From Streptomyces tendae (GTDB lineage: Bacteria; Actinomycetota; Actinomycetes; Streptomycetales; Streptomycetaceae): a stretch of DNA of 64,000 bases. The stretch is taken from assembly GCF_008632955.1 (NCBI RefSeq), contig NZ_CP043959.1:3534001-3598000 (forward strand), written 5' to 3'. Shown here in pieces: positions 17,502 to 28,217 of the stretch. The position numbers were made by a program, and so were the translations under genes. How positions within the stretch are numbered: position 1 is the first letter of the stretch; every line of letters starts with the position of its first letter. The notes under the pieces were generated by a model, which saw only the letters and a list, made by a program, of their open reading frames with translations, was not told the origin of the DNA and ran no database searches.

Positions 17502-18266
17502 CTAGCTCCTGACCTCCGGGAACAGCCGCAGGAACGGGTCCGCGGTCGCGGCGAGGCCCCGGCTGTAGGGCGCGTCGAAGTCCCAGATCAGGAAGAGCAG
17601 GAACGCGATCAGCGCCGAGAACAGCCCGGCCAGGATCAGTTCGCGGCGGGTGCGCCGGATCTGCAGCGCGAAGATCATGCCGATGGTGATGACGGCGCCC
17701 GCCACCAGGCCGAACCACACCACGCCCGGCATGGTCGCCCCGGTCGACTCCGCACGCGCGCTGCGCGCCTGGTCGGCGGCGGCCACCTGGTCCACCAGCG
17801 GCTGGTACGCCTGCGCCTCGAAGTCGTTGCGCGGCTCGTAGTCGGTGACGTCGCGGCGGAGCCGGTCGAGGAGTTCGGTGCCCTCGTCGGTGACCCGGTC
17901 GTGGTCGGCCATGGTGCGCCACTCGGTGGTGACGACGTGTCCGACATAGGCGTTGACATCGTCCCGGATCAGGTCACGGATCTCGGCGGGGTAGACCCGT
18001 ACCCGCTCGGAGACCTCGTGCAGGGCGACCGCCTCGGCCCGGACGTTGTCCTGGGCGGCGCTGCGGCCCTCCCAGACGCCGGCGATGGCGAGTCCCAGGA
18101 CGATGGCGTACACCACGCCGATCCACATCGTCATGTACTCGATGACGTCCGGGGTCTCGCTGGGGTCCTCGTCCTCGGCCGCCCTCCGGTGCCGTACGAG
18201 CGTGATGATCACCACGACGGCACAGGCGGCGAGCATGGCGAGGGTGAGAACAAGCCATTCCGGCAA
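17502..18266 (-). CDS. DUF4239 (bestrophin-like) membrane protein
   Basis: A 254-residue protein with a helix near the N-terminus (about 2-24), a second near 47-66 (MWIGVVYAIVLGLAIAGVW), a charged middle region predicted helical (DNVRAEAVALHEVSERVRVY) and two helices near the C-terminus (about 183-203 and 210-228). This order matches DUF4239, which is distantly related to bestrophin anion channels. No function is established for the family. It follows the proline-rich gene by 45 bases on the same strand, so the two are probably one operon. Confidence 0.82.
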   Translation of the reverse strand: MPEWLVLTLAMLAACAVVVIITLVRHRRAAEDEDPSETPDVIEYMTMWIGVVYAIVLGLAIAGVWEGRSAAQDNVRAEAVALHEVSERVRVYPAEIRDLIRDDVNAYVGHVVTTEWRTMADHDRVTDEGTELLDRLRRDVTDYEPRNDFEAQAYQPLVDQVAAADQARSARAESTGATMPGVVWFGLVAGAVITIGMIFALQIRRTRRELILAGLFSALIAFLLFLIWDFDAPYSRGLAATADPFLRLFPEVRS

Positions 18267-18311
18267 GAGGTGCCTCCAGGGAGAGAGGGTCGGTCGGTGG
18301 CGGGGCGGTCG

Positions 18312-18934
18312 TCAGCGCGGACGCAGAGCGGCGACGGCGACGACCGCGGGGGTGGTGATGAGCAGGACGAAGACGAGCGGCGAGGTCGTGCTCCGGGTTG
18401 GCCGCTTCACCTCGACCGCGCGGTGGCGCGGGTAGGTCACGGGCCGCACCGACGGGCGCGGCGCCGGGGTGGCCGACGGCTTGGGAGCCTTCGGCGGGGG
18501 CGGCGCCGGGCGCACCGGGCGCGGCGTCGGTGTGACGGCCGGCGCGGGCCGGGGCGGTGCCGGTCGGGCCGCGGGCGGCGGTGTCGGAGTCGGCGTCGGG
18601 CTGGGGCTGGGCTTGGGCGGCGGTGGTGGCGGGTCGGTTCCGGAGGGGGCGGCGGTGGCGGGGGAGGAGGCGGCGGGGTCGGCGTGGGGGTGGGCGTCGG
18701 CGTGGGGGTCGGGGACGGCGGAGGCGGGGAGCAGGGCGGGAAGTCCGTCCAGGCGACATCGCCCGCGATCGCCACCGCCTCCGTGCCGCCCGGCCCCGTC
18801 GAGGCGTACGCGCAGGCGTCGGCCGCCGCCGGAGCGGGCGCGCCGGCGACGGCCCACAGCAGCGCGACCACGGCCAACGCGCGCGCCGCCGTGCGGGTTT
18901 GGGTCGGTACGAGTGCTTGCACGACGAAGATCAT
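18312..18934 (-). pseudogene. Secreted proline-rich protein with C-terminal membrane helix, frame broken once
   Basis: The intact protein would have about 207 residues: a signal peptide (about 1-38, ending APAAADA), a short Cys-containing segment (CAYASTGPGGTEAV to DFPPC), a long Pro/Thr region (SPTPTPTPTP, then PPPPPP) and a helix near the end (PLVFVLLITTPAVVAVAAL) with the tail RPR. The N-terminal and C-terminal halves are in different frames; a missing base within the G-rich run at about 18646-18687 (plus strand) explains the break. Such runs are prone to sequence error and to slippage. It is upstream of the DUF4239 gene; the pair may form a membrane unit of unknown role. Confidence 0.6.
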
Positions 18935-19103
18935 GAGTCGTCACGGGCCCGGCCACGCGCGGGAGCCCGGGGATTGCCCCGAAGGAGTTAAGAAAAGAAA
19001 TACGGGTCGCCGTTGAACACAACCTGTGCCCCCGTGCGTACCCATCGTCGAGCGGCGGCGCAGCAGGGCGCTGCAACACCTCTGCGATCATCTGGAGTTG
19101 ACG

Positions 19104-20030
19104 ATGAATACCTCCTGGCGGACCGCCTCACTGGTGGTGAGCGCCGCGGCGGTGCTGACCCTGACGACGGCGTGCGGTCAGGACAGCCAGCCGCCCTCCA
19201 GCCAGAACGTGGGGATCACGGCGCCGGGCGACCTGGGCGGCGTCGGCAGCGGCGCGCAGGCGGGCCAGACCTCCCCGGCCCCGAGCCAGCCGGCCAACAC
19301 GGCCGGCCAGCTCAACGTGGCGACCGACGCCAAGCTCGGCAAGGTCGTGACCGACGAACTGGGTCTCACGCTCTACCGCTTCGACCAGGACTCGGCGAAC
19401 CCCCCGAAGTCCAACTGCGACGGGGACTGCGCGAAGACCTGGCCGCCGGTGCCCGCGGACGACGCCTCCGCGGGCGAGGGCATCGACAAGGCGCTGCTGG
19501 GCCGGATCACCCGGGCCGACGGCACCAAGCAGCTGACCGTCGACGGCTGGCCGGCCTACCGGTACGTCAAGGACGTCAACGCCGGAGACGTCAAGGGTCA
19601 GGGGGTCGGCGGCAAGTGGTTCGCGTTCACCCCCGAGGGGAAGAAGGCGCGGTCGGCGGACCAGCCCGGGCTCTCCACCCGGGAGGACTCCGAGCTCGGC
19701 GAGATCGTCGTCGACAAGAACGGCATGACCGTCTACCGGTTCATGAAGGACGAGGCGTGGCCGAAGCCCGTGTCGGCGTGCACCGGCGACTGCCTGAAGA
19801 AGTGGCCGGTGGTGTCGCCGGTCGCGTTCGGCGACACCAAGGGCATCCAGAAGAAGGGGTACATGACCTTCACCCGCCCCGACGGCGCCGACCAGCAGAC
19901 GATCAACTGCTGGCCCATCTACACCTTCGCCGGTGACAAGGCCCCCGGCGACACCAACGGTCAGGGCGTCGGCGGTACCTGGTACGCCGTACGGCCCGAC
20001 GGAAAGCCGGTCGGCGCGTCGGAGAAGTAG
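19104..20030 (+). CDS. SCO0930-family lipoprotein
   Basis: A 308-residue lipoprotein exported through a signal peptide that ends TLTTAC (lipid-modified C24). After a Ser/Pro/Gln-rich linker there are two tandem copies of a secreted repeat (PF03640-like): LGKVVTDELGLTLYRFDQD with CDGDCAKTWPPV, and LGEIVVDKNGMTVYRFMKDE with CTGDCLKKWPVV. The paired C-x3-C motifs suggest metal or redox chemistry at the surface, but no activity is proven. The ATG at 19104 has GGAG at good spacing. It is followed by a textbook terminator, so it is a single-gene unit. I recall the same gene beside the methyltransferase and rmdA in S. coelicolor. Confidence 0.88.
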   Translation: MNTSWRTASLVVSAAAVLTLTTACGQDSQPPSSQNVGITAPGDLGGVGSGAQAGQTSPAPSQPANTAGQLNVATDAKLGKVVTDELGLTLYRFDQDSANPPKSNCDGDCAKTWPPVPADDASAGEGIDKALLGRITRADGTKQLTVDGWPAYRYVKDVNAGDVKGQGVGGKWFAFTPEGKKARSADQPGLSTREDSELGEIVVDKNGMTVYRFMKDEAWPKPVSACTGDCLKKWPVVSPVAFGDTKGIQKKGYMTFTRPDGADQQTINCWPIYTFAGDKAPGDTNGQGVGGTWYAVRPDGKPVGASEK

Positions 20031-20074
20031 CAACCTCCCCAGGGTGTCGTCCACTCCGACACCGCCGGCCCCGT

Positions 20075-20113
20075 GCCCGCCCCTCCGCCGCCCGCGGAGG
20101 GGCGGGCCGTTTT
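20075..20113 (+). terminator. Intrinsic terminator
   Basis: GCCCGCCCCTCCGC (20075-20088) pairs perfectly over 14 bp with GCGGAGGGGCGGGC (20094-20107) and is followed by CGTTTT. It is the clearest rho-independent terminator in the window and ends the lipoprotein transcript. Confidence 0.92.
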
Positions 20114-20313
20114 CCCCTGTTTTCGCCACGCCCTCCGGAACGCTCCGGAGTGGTGCGGGCACGTCACGTAACGATCTTGTGCTTTCGCAAAGCGGCACGT
20201 GCCAGAGGCAGTGACCGGGAACGGATGGTCAATTTCCGTTTGGGGTCGCCCCGTTGGCGGGCGATCAGTAGCCTCTGCTCGAACACCGGATCGCCTACGT
20301 CTTGGAGAGCTAG

Positions 20314-21126
20314 ATGGAGCGTCCCGCCTGGGCCCCTCGGAGCATCGACATCACGGTGCCCAGTGTCTCCCGGATGTACGACTACTACCTGGGCGGTTCG
20401 CACAATTTCGAGGTCGACCGGGAAGCGGCCCGCAGGGCCATGGAGTTCATGCCGGGGCTGCCCAAGGTCATGCAGGCGAACCGGGCGTTCATGCGACGGG
20501 CGGTGCGGTTCGCCGTCGCCGAGGGCGTGACCCAGTTCCTCGACATCGGCTCCGGCATCCCCACCTTCGGCAACGTGCACGAGGTGGCCCAGGAGGCCGA
20601 CCCCCGGGCCCGGGTGATGTACGTCGACCACGACCCCGTCGCGGTCGCGCACAGCACGGTGGTGCTGGAGGGCAACGACGGCGCCGGCGTCCTCGCCGCC
20701 GACCTCCGCAAGCCGCAGGAGATCCTCGGCAGTGACGAAGTCGCGCGGCTGATCGACCTGAATCGGCCGGTGGCGCTGCTTCTCGTTGCCATACTTCACT
20801 TCGTGGAAGACGCGGACGACCCGTACGGGGCGGTGGCCGAACTGCGCGAGGCCCTGGCACCCGGCAGCATGCTGGTGCTCACCCATGCCGCGTACGAGGG
20901 AATCCCGTTGCCGCCGGAGCGGGCCGAGGGGGCGGTGGACGTGTACCGAGACATGCGCAACCCGCTGATCATGCGCACGCGCGACGAGATCGCGCGGTTC
21001 TTCGAGGGGTACGACATGGTGGAACCCGGACTGGTGCCGATGCCACGCTGGCGCCCGGACACCGCACCGGAGGACGAGGATCCCTACGCCTTCTCCGGTC
21101 TCGCGGGAGTGGGGCGTACGGCGTGA
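20314..21126 (+). CDS. SAM-dependent methyltransferase (DUF574)
   Basis: A 270-residue protein of the actinobacterial DUF574 methyltransferase group. Typical features are PSVSRMYDYYLGGSHNFEVD (16-35), the SAM-binding strand-loop FLDIGSGIPTFGNVH (about 75-89), YVDHDPVAVAH and LLLVAILHFVEDADDP. The substrate of these proteins is not known, though Streptomyces carry many. Its stop overlaps the GTG start of the c-di-GMP gene (GTGA, 21123-21126), so translation of the two is coupled. A 5-prime leader of about 280 bases precedes it, with no better start. Confidence 0.9.
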   Translation: MERPAWAPRSIDITVPSVSRMYDYYLGGSHNFEVDREAARRAMEFMPGLPKVMQANRAFMRRAVRFAVAEGVTQFLDIGSGIPTFGNVHEVAQEADPRARVMYVDHDPVAVAHSTVVLEGNDGAGVLAADLRKPQEILGSDEVARLIDLNRPVALLLVAILHFVEDADDPYGAVAELREALAPGSMLVLTHAAYEGIPLPPERAEGAVDVYRDMRNPLIMRTRDEIARFFEGYDMVEPGLVPMPRWRPDTAPEDEDPYAFSGLAGVGRTA

Positions 21127-23264
21127 GCGGCGAGCCGGACGGGCCGGAGGACAGACTGCGCCGGTTCGCGACGATCTGGAGCCGGGCCGTCTACCCGGTG
21201 ACCTCGACCGCCTCGACCCGGCCGGAGTTCGAGGAGCGGCTGCTGCCGGTGGCCCGGCTGCTGAGCGAGGCGCTGCGGGCACGCTCCTTCGACCCGGACG
21301 CGGGCCGCGCGGCCGGCGCCGCGCTGGTGGCGGCCCACTGCACCGACCCGGAGGCGCTCAGCCGCACCCTGGACTGCGTGGACGCCTACCTGGTCCTGTA
21401 CTGCGGCGAGGACGGCGACCGGGAGACCCTCAGGGCGCGCAGCTCCCGCCTCCAGCACGCCATGGCCGCGGGCTTCGCGCAGGCCCTGCGCGAGCGGACG
21501 CTGGCCGAGCAGGAGGCCATCGCCCAGGCCGCGTTGGAGGCACAGGGCGTGGTGGCGCAGGCGCTGCACGCCACCGAGACCCGGTTCCGGGCGGTCTTCG
21601 AGGGTGCGGCCATAGGCATCGGCATCGCCGACCTCGACGGCAACATCCTCCAGGTCAACAACGCGCTGCGGCGCATGTTCGGACTGTCGGAGCAGGCGTT
21701 GCTCGGCCGCAACGTCAAGGACTGGACGCACCCCGACGACGCCCCCCAGACCTGGCGTCTCTACGCGGAACTGGTCGGTGGCGAGCGCGAGCACTACCAC
21801 CTCGAGAAGGCCTTCTACCGGCCCGACGGAACGGTCCTGTGGACCAACCTGACGGTCTCCCTGCTGCGCGACGCCGACGGCGCACCGCAGTACCAGCTCG
21901 CGCTGATGGAGGACACCACCGAGCGGCGGCTGCTCAACCTCCGGCTGCGCTACGAGGCCACGCACGACGCGCTCACCGGACTGCCCAACCGCACCTTCTT
22001 CTTCGAACGCCTGGAGAAGGCCCTCTCGGCCGGCCGGGACCAGCGGTTCGGGCTGTGCTACCTCGACCTGGACGGCTTCAAGACCGTCAACGACAGCCTC
22101 GGCCACGCGGCCGGCGACCGGCTGCTCGTCGAGGTCGCCGACCGGCTGCAGTCCTGCGCCACCGCGCCCGGCGAGATGGTGGCCCGTCTCGGCGGCGACG
22201 AGTTCGTGGCCCTCACCACCGGCCCCGACACCCGGCGCACGGTCGACGAGCTGGCCGGCCGGATCATGAACGCGCTGCTGGCCCCGATCAGCGTCGACGG
22301 CCGGGAGCTGACCGTGCGCGGCAGCATCGGCGTCGTCGAGGGCCCGGCCGGGGAACGCAGCGCGGCGGAGGTGCTGCGCAGCGCCGACATCACGATGTAC
22401 CGGGCCAAGGCGGCCGGCGGCAACCGCTTCGAGCTGGCGGACCCGGAGGCCGACGCCCGCGCCATCACCCGGCACGGACTCACCACGGCGCTGCCCACGG
22501 CCCTGGACCGGGGGGAGTTCTTCATCGAGTACCAGCCCCTGGTGCACCTCGGCGACGGCAGCGTCCGGGGCGCCGAGGCGCTGGTGCGCTGGCTGCACCC
22601 GCAGCACGGGGTGCTGTCCCCGGACCGCTTCATCCCGCTCGCCGAGCACACCGGCCTCATCGTGCCGCTGGGCCGCTGGGTGCTGGAGCAGTCGGTGCGG
22701 CAGGCCCGCGCGTGGCGCGACGCCAACGGGGGCGAGGAGCTCGGCCCGCTGCGCATCAACGTGAACCTCTCGCCCTGCCAGCTCACCCACCCGGGCCTGG
22801 TCCAGGACACCGTGGAGATCCTGGAACGCACGGGCGTCACGCCCGACGCGCTGTGCCTGGAGGTCACCGAGTCGGCGCTCATCGGCGCCGACGACGACCT
22901 CCTCAAGCCGCTGCGCAGGCTCGCCGAGATGGGCGTCGACATCGCCCTGGACGACTTCGGCACCGGCTACTCCAACCTCGCCAACCTGCGCCGGCTCCCG
23001 GTGAGCGTCCTCAAGCTGGACCGCTCCTTCACGCAGAGCATGCAGCAGTTCCCCGCCGACCCGGTCGACCTCAAGATCGTCGAGGGCATCGTCTCGCTGG
23101 CCCACTCCCTCGACCTCGCGGTCACCGTGGAGGGAGTGGAGACCGGCGCCCAGGCCGAACAGCTCCGCATCCTCGGCTGCGACACGGCCCAGGGCTGGTA
23201 CTACGCCCGCCCGGGCCCCCCGGAGCGGCTGCACGACCTGGCGCTGGTGGACGCGACGGGGTGA
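21123..23264 (+). CDS. rmdA: PAS-GGDEF-EAL cyclic di-GMP turnover protein, RmdA type
   Basis: A 713-residue cytoplasmic protein. An N-terminal region of about 155 residues has no recognised domain; then PAS (about 155-275, FRAVFEGAAIGIGIADLDGN), GGDEF (about 280-440) with the intact active motif GGDEF at 357-361, and EAL (about 455-705) with EALVRW at 485-490 and DDFGTGYSNLANL. Both synthase and phosphodiesterase motifs look complete. Domain order and the neighbouring DUF574 and lipoprotein genes match S. coelicolor RmdA (SCO0928), a regulator of morphology and development; this identification is from memory of the family and locus. GTG start overlaps the methyltransferase stop. Confidence 0.88.
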   Translation: MSGEPDGPEDRLRRFATIWSRAVYPVTSTASTRPEFEERLLPVARLLSEALRARSFDPDAGRAAGAALVAAHCTDPEALSRTLDCVDAYLVLYCGEDGDRETLRARSSRLQHAMAAGFAQALRERTLAEQEAIAQAALEAQGVVAQALHATETRFRAVFEGAAIGIGIADLDGNILQVNNALRRMFGLSEQALLGRNVKDWTHPDDAPQTWRLYAELVGGEREHYHLEKAFYRPDGTVLWTNLTVSLLRDADGAPQYQLALMEDTTERRLLNLRLRYEATHDALTGLPNRTFFFERLEKALSAGRDQRFGLCYLDLDGFKTVNDSLGHAAGDRLLVEVADRLQSCATAPGEMVARLGGDEFVALTTGPDTRRTVDELAGRIMNALLAPISVDGRELTVRGSIGVVEGPAGERSAAEVLRSADITMYRAKAAGGNRFELADPEADARAITRHGLTTALPTALDRGEFFIEYQPLVHLGDGSVRGAEALVRWLHPQHGVLSPDRFIPLAEHTGLIVPLGRWVLEQSVRQARAWRDANGGEELGPLRINVNLSPCQLTHPGLVQDTVEILERTGVTPDALCLEVTESALIGADDDLLKPLRRLAEMGVDIALDDFGTGYSNLANLRRLPVSVLKLDRSFTQSMQQFPADPVDLKIVEGIVSLAHSLDLAVTVEGVETGAQAEQLRILGCDTAQGWYYARPGPPERLHDLALVDATG

Positions 23265-23627
23265 GGAGCGGGCGGTGACCGGGCGATGAGCACGCACCGC
23301 GGGGCACGCCGGCGGCACCGGACGTGACGTGACACGACGCGTGCGGGCCCTTCCGGGCGCCGTCGCCGAGGACGGGTCCGGGGGCGTCCACGCGCTCGGT
23401 CCTCCGCCGGACGGATCCGCGGTCTCCCCGAAGACCGCCGACGGTTTCCGGCGTTCGCCCCGTGGTGATGGTCGCCGCACCGCACCGGCGTGGACGGCGA
23501 CGCCACGCTCGGCGGACTCGCCACGGCCCCGGTTCCCGGCCACGGCAGGAGGGCCGGCTCGGTCAGCGCCACCTTCTGGGACCGGAGGTCCGCGGGCCTG
23601 GGGCGACGCGTGCCGTCCGGACGTCCC
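23265..23627. other. Gene-free spacer between rmdA and the convergent lysR gene
   Basis: These 363 bases hold no frame with a recognisable product or ribosome site. One plus-strand stretch (about 23490-23600) translates to VDGDATLGGLATAPVPGHG and may be a decayed coding remnant, but I cannot name a family. No strong terminator was found. Confidence 0.4.
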
Positions 23628-24512
23628 TCACCGCTCCAGCAGCATCCGCTGCAGCTCCCTGGCCGCCCGCGGCGGTGCCACGTCGCTGCGGTGGGCCAGG
23701 GCGATCGTGCGGTGGAGTCCCGGGCGGGCCAGCGGGGTGACGCGCAGGCCGTGGCCGGAGCGGGCGGCCACCATACGGGGCACCACCGCGACGCCCAGCC
23801 CCGCCCGGACGAAGCCCAGCACCGCGTCCATCTCCCCGCCCTCCACCGCGAACCCCGGCTCGAAGCCCTCCGCCCGGCACGCGGCCACCGTCAGCTCCCG
23901 CAGGTCGTAGCCGTGCCGGAACATCACCAGGCGCTCGCCCTCCAGGTCGGCGATGCGCACGGTACGCCGCCCCCCGCCGGGGCGCGGGGCGTCCGGTGAG
24001 GAGACGACCACCAGGTCCTCGCGCAGCAGCTCCACCGTGGTCAGCGCGGGGGAGGGGGTGGGCAGCGGCAGCACGACCAGCGCCAGGTCCAGGGCGCCGC
24101 GGGCCAGCTCGCGCACCAGGTCGTGCGAGCCGCCCTCCTCGACCAGCAGCCGGACGCCCGGATAGCGGTCGTGGAAGGCGCGCAGCACGTCCGGCAGCAG
24201 GCCCGTGCACAGACTGGGGGTCGCGCCCAGCCGCACCCGGCCGCTGCGCAGCTGCGCCACCTCCTGCACCTCGTGCCGGGCGGTGTCCGCGTCGGCCAGG
24301 ATGCGCCGGGCCAGCGGCAGCAGCGCCTCGCCCGCGTCGGTCAGCGTGATGTTGCCGCGCGCCCGCCGGAACAGATCCGCGCCCAGCTCCCGCTCCAGGG
24401 CCTTGATCTGCTGCGAGAGCGACGGCTGGGCGACGTGGACCAGCTCCGCGGCGCGGGTGAAGTGCCGGGTCTCGGCGACGGCCACGAAGTACTGGAGCTG
24501 CGGGAACTGCAT
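23628..24512 (-). CDS. LysR-family transcriptional regulator, probable regulator of the adjacent sdh operon
   Basis: A 294-residue LysR regulator. The helix-turn-helix is FPQLQYFVAVAETRHFTRAA then HVAQPSLSQQIKALERELG (about 3-50); the rest is a periplasmic-binding-like effector domain (RLGATPSLCTGLLPDVLRAF onward). ATG 24512 gives the standard N-terminus; upstream codons to 24554 are not conserved in type. It is divergent from sdhC. The 84-base spacer has a perfect palindrome with the T-N11-A pattern, so it very likely regulates the sdh operon and itself. Confidence 0.9.
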   Translation of the reverse strand: MQFPQLQYFVAVAETRHFTRAAELVHVAQPSLSQQIKALERELGADLFRRARGNITLTDAGEALLPLARRILADADTARHEVQEVAQLRSGRVRLGATPSLCTGLLPDVLRAFHDRYPGVRLLVEEGGSHDLVRELARGALDLALVVLPLPTPSPALTTVELLREDLVVVSSPDAPRPGGGRRTVRIADLEGERLVMFRHGYDLRELTVAACRAEGFEPGFAVEGGEMDAVLGFVRAGLGVAVVPRMVAARSGHGLRVTPLARPGLHRTIALAHRSDVAPPRAARELQRMLLER

Positions 24513-24520
24513 ACAGCCAT

Positions 24521-24537
24521 GATAGGCGGTCCCTATC
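24521..24537. promoter_or_regulatory. Probable LysR operator (T-N11-A palindrome)
   Basis: GATAGG-CGGTC-CCTATC is a perfect 6-5-6 palindrome and contains the T-N11-A signature of LysR recognition. It lies eight bases upstream of the lysR start and just before the proposed sdh -35, as expected for an activator-repressor site. Confidence 0.75.
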
Positions 24538-24557
24538 GAAACGAGCCGTACCATGTC

Positions 24558-24588
24558 TTGGACCGATGAGGCCCTTCGGCCCTAGCGT
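24558..24588 (+). promoter_or_regulatory. Proposed sdh promoter
   Basis: TTGGAC (24558-24563) and TAGCGT (24583-24588) with a 19-base spacer resemble the principal Streptomyces promoter. The -10 is only eight bases before the ATG, so the message would be leaderless or nearly so. The spacer is slightly long. Confidence 0.4.
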
Positions 24589-24596
24589 CTGGTGAC

Positions 24597-25304
24597 ATGG
24601 CTCTGGCAACGCGGACGGACCGACGGCCGTCCATGGCACGCACCGTGTGGGACTCGACCGTCGGCAAGAAGACAGTGATGGCGGTCAGCGGCCTGATCAT
24701 GCTGCTGTACCTGGTCGTCCACATGATCGGAAACCTGAAGATCTTCTTCGGGGCGGGTGAGTTCAACCACTACGCCCACTGGCTGCGGACGGTGGGCGAG
24801 CCGTTCATGCACTACGAGTGGACGCTGTGGGTCGTCCGCGTGGTGCTCGTCCTCGCCGTGGTCGCCCACGCCGTCTCCGCCTACCAGCTCAGCCGGCGCG
24901 ACATCAAGGCGCGCCCCACCAAGTACGTCCACAAGAAGGCGCGCGCCAGTTACGCCACCCGCACCATGCGCTGGGGCGGGATCATCCTCGCCCTGTTCAT
25001 CGTCTGGCACGTCCTCGACCTGACCACCGGCACCGTCCACTCCGGCGGCTTCGAGTCCGGCAAGCCCTACCAGAACGTCGTGGACACCTTCTCCACCTGG
25101 TACGGCAACACCCTCTACATCGTCGCGATGCTGGCCGTCGGCCTGCACGTCCGGCACGGCTTCTGGAGCGCCGCCCAGACCCTCGGCGCCGGCAGCCGCA
25201 CCCGCGACCGCGCCCTCAAGACCACCGCCAACGCCCTTGCGCTGCTGCTCACGGCCGGCTTCGTCGCCGTCCCCGTGGGCGTCATGACCGGAGTGGTGAG
25301 CTGA
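24597..25304 (+). CDS. sdhC: Succinate dehydrogenase cytochrome b subunit
   Basis: A 235-residue membrane anchor of the cytochrome b558 type, in which one polypeptide with five helices binds the haem(s) and quinone. Helix starts are visible at [79 protein letters not shown] and [19 protein letters not shown]; His in HMIGN, AHAVS, WHVLD and LHVRHGF are probable haem ligands. It begins a three-gene operon (two-base gap to sdhA). This type is found in Gram-positive succinate:menaquinone reductases. Confidence 0.92.
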   Translation: MALATRTDRRPSMARTVWDSTVGKKTVMAVSGLIMLLYLVVHMIGNLKIFFGAGEFNHYAHWLRTVGEPFMHYEWTLWVVRVVLVLAVVAHAVSAYQLSRRDIKARPTKYVHKKARASYATRTMRWGGIILALFIVWHVLDLTTGTVHSGGFESGKPYQNVVDTFSTWYGNTLYIVAMLAVGLHVRHGFWSAAQTLGAGSRTRDRALKTTANALALLLTAGFVAVPVGVMTGVVS

Positions 25305-25306
25305 CC

Positions 25307-27252
<1,946 letters not shown>

Positions 27253-27256
<4 letters not shown>

Positions 27257-28002
27257 AGCTCACCCTGCGCGTCTGGCGGCAGAAGAACGCCGACGCCGAC
27301 GGCACCATGTCCACGTACGAGGTGGACGGCATCTCACCCGACATGTCCTTCCTGGAGATGCTCGACACCCTCAACGAGGAGCTCATCCTCAAGGGCGAGG
27401 ACCCGGTCGCCTTCGACCACGACTGCCGCGAGGGCATCTGCGGCGCCTGCTCGCTGGTCATCAACGGCGACGCCCACGGGCCCGAGCGCACCACCACCTG
27501 CCAGCTCCACATGCGCTCCTTCGAGGACGGCGACACCATCGACGTCGAGCCGTGGCGGGCCGCCGCCTTCCCGGTGGTCAAGGACCTGGTGGTCGACCGC
27601 TCCGCCTTCGACCGCATCATCCAGGCCGGCGGCTACGTCACCGCGCCGACCGGCTCCGCGCCCGAGGCCCACGCCACGCCGGTGCCCAAGCCGGACGCGG
27701 ACTTCGCCTTCGAGCACGCCGAGTGCATCGGCTGCGGCGCCTGCGTCGCGGCCTGCCCCAACGGCGCGGCGATGCTGTTCACCTCCGCCAAGGTCAACCA
27801 CCTCAACGTGCTGCCGCAGGGCGCCCCCGAGCGTGAGACGCGGGTGCTGGACATGGTGGCGCAGATGGACGAGGAGGGCTTCGGCGGCTGCACCCTCGCC
27901 GGGGAGTGCGCCACCGCCTGCCCCAAGGGCATCCCGCTGACGTCCATCACGGGGATGAACAAGGAGTGGCTGCGGGCGACCCGCAAGGCGGGCAGGCGCT
28001 AG
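27253..28002 (+). CDS. sdhB: Succinate dehydrogenase iron-sulfur subunit
   Basis: A 249-residue electron-transfer subunit. The [2Fe-2S] ligands are C58, C63, C66 and C83 ([16 protein letters not shown] and TTTCQLHM). The second domain has [14 protein letters not shown] and [16 protein letters not shown], which carry the [4Fe-4S] and [3Fe-4S] clusters. ATG overlaps the sdhA stop by four bases. It links the flavin of SdhA to the membrane subunit. A strong terminator follows the gene. This is likely one of two succinate dehydrogenases in the cell, as is known for Streptomyces. Confidence 0.95.
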
Positions 28003-28053
28003 CCGCCCGGGTGGCCGCCCCTCACCGACGTTCGCCGGCAGGTGCGGACGGGC

Positions 28054-28084
28054 GGGGCCGGAAGAAGGTGCTCCTTCCGGCCCC
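28054..28084 (+). terminator. Hairpin terminator of the sdh operon
   Basis: GGGGCCGGAAG (28054-28064) pairs perfectly with CTTCCGGCCCC (28074-28084) around a nine-base loop, 51 bases after the sdhB stop. An unusually A/T-rich stretch (about 28125-28160) follows and probably holds the promoter of the next gene. Confidence 0.85.
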
Positions 28085-28217
28085 GTCTCGCGTCCCGCGG
28101 CGGTCACTCGCGGTCAGCGCTGTCGAAAATAAAGTGTGATTAGTTACCTTTGTACCGTTTTCGGCCCTCTGAACAGGAGAACCGGAGAGGAGTGACCCGA
28201 GAGGAGGGTGATGTCAG

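Noticed and set aside
21084..23543. Minus-strand open frame of about 820 codons opposite rmdA
   Set aside because: Antisense shadow of the GGDEF-EAL gene with biased composition and no recognisable motif.
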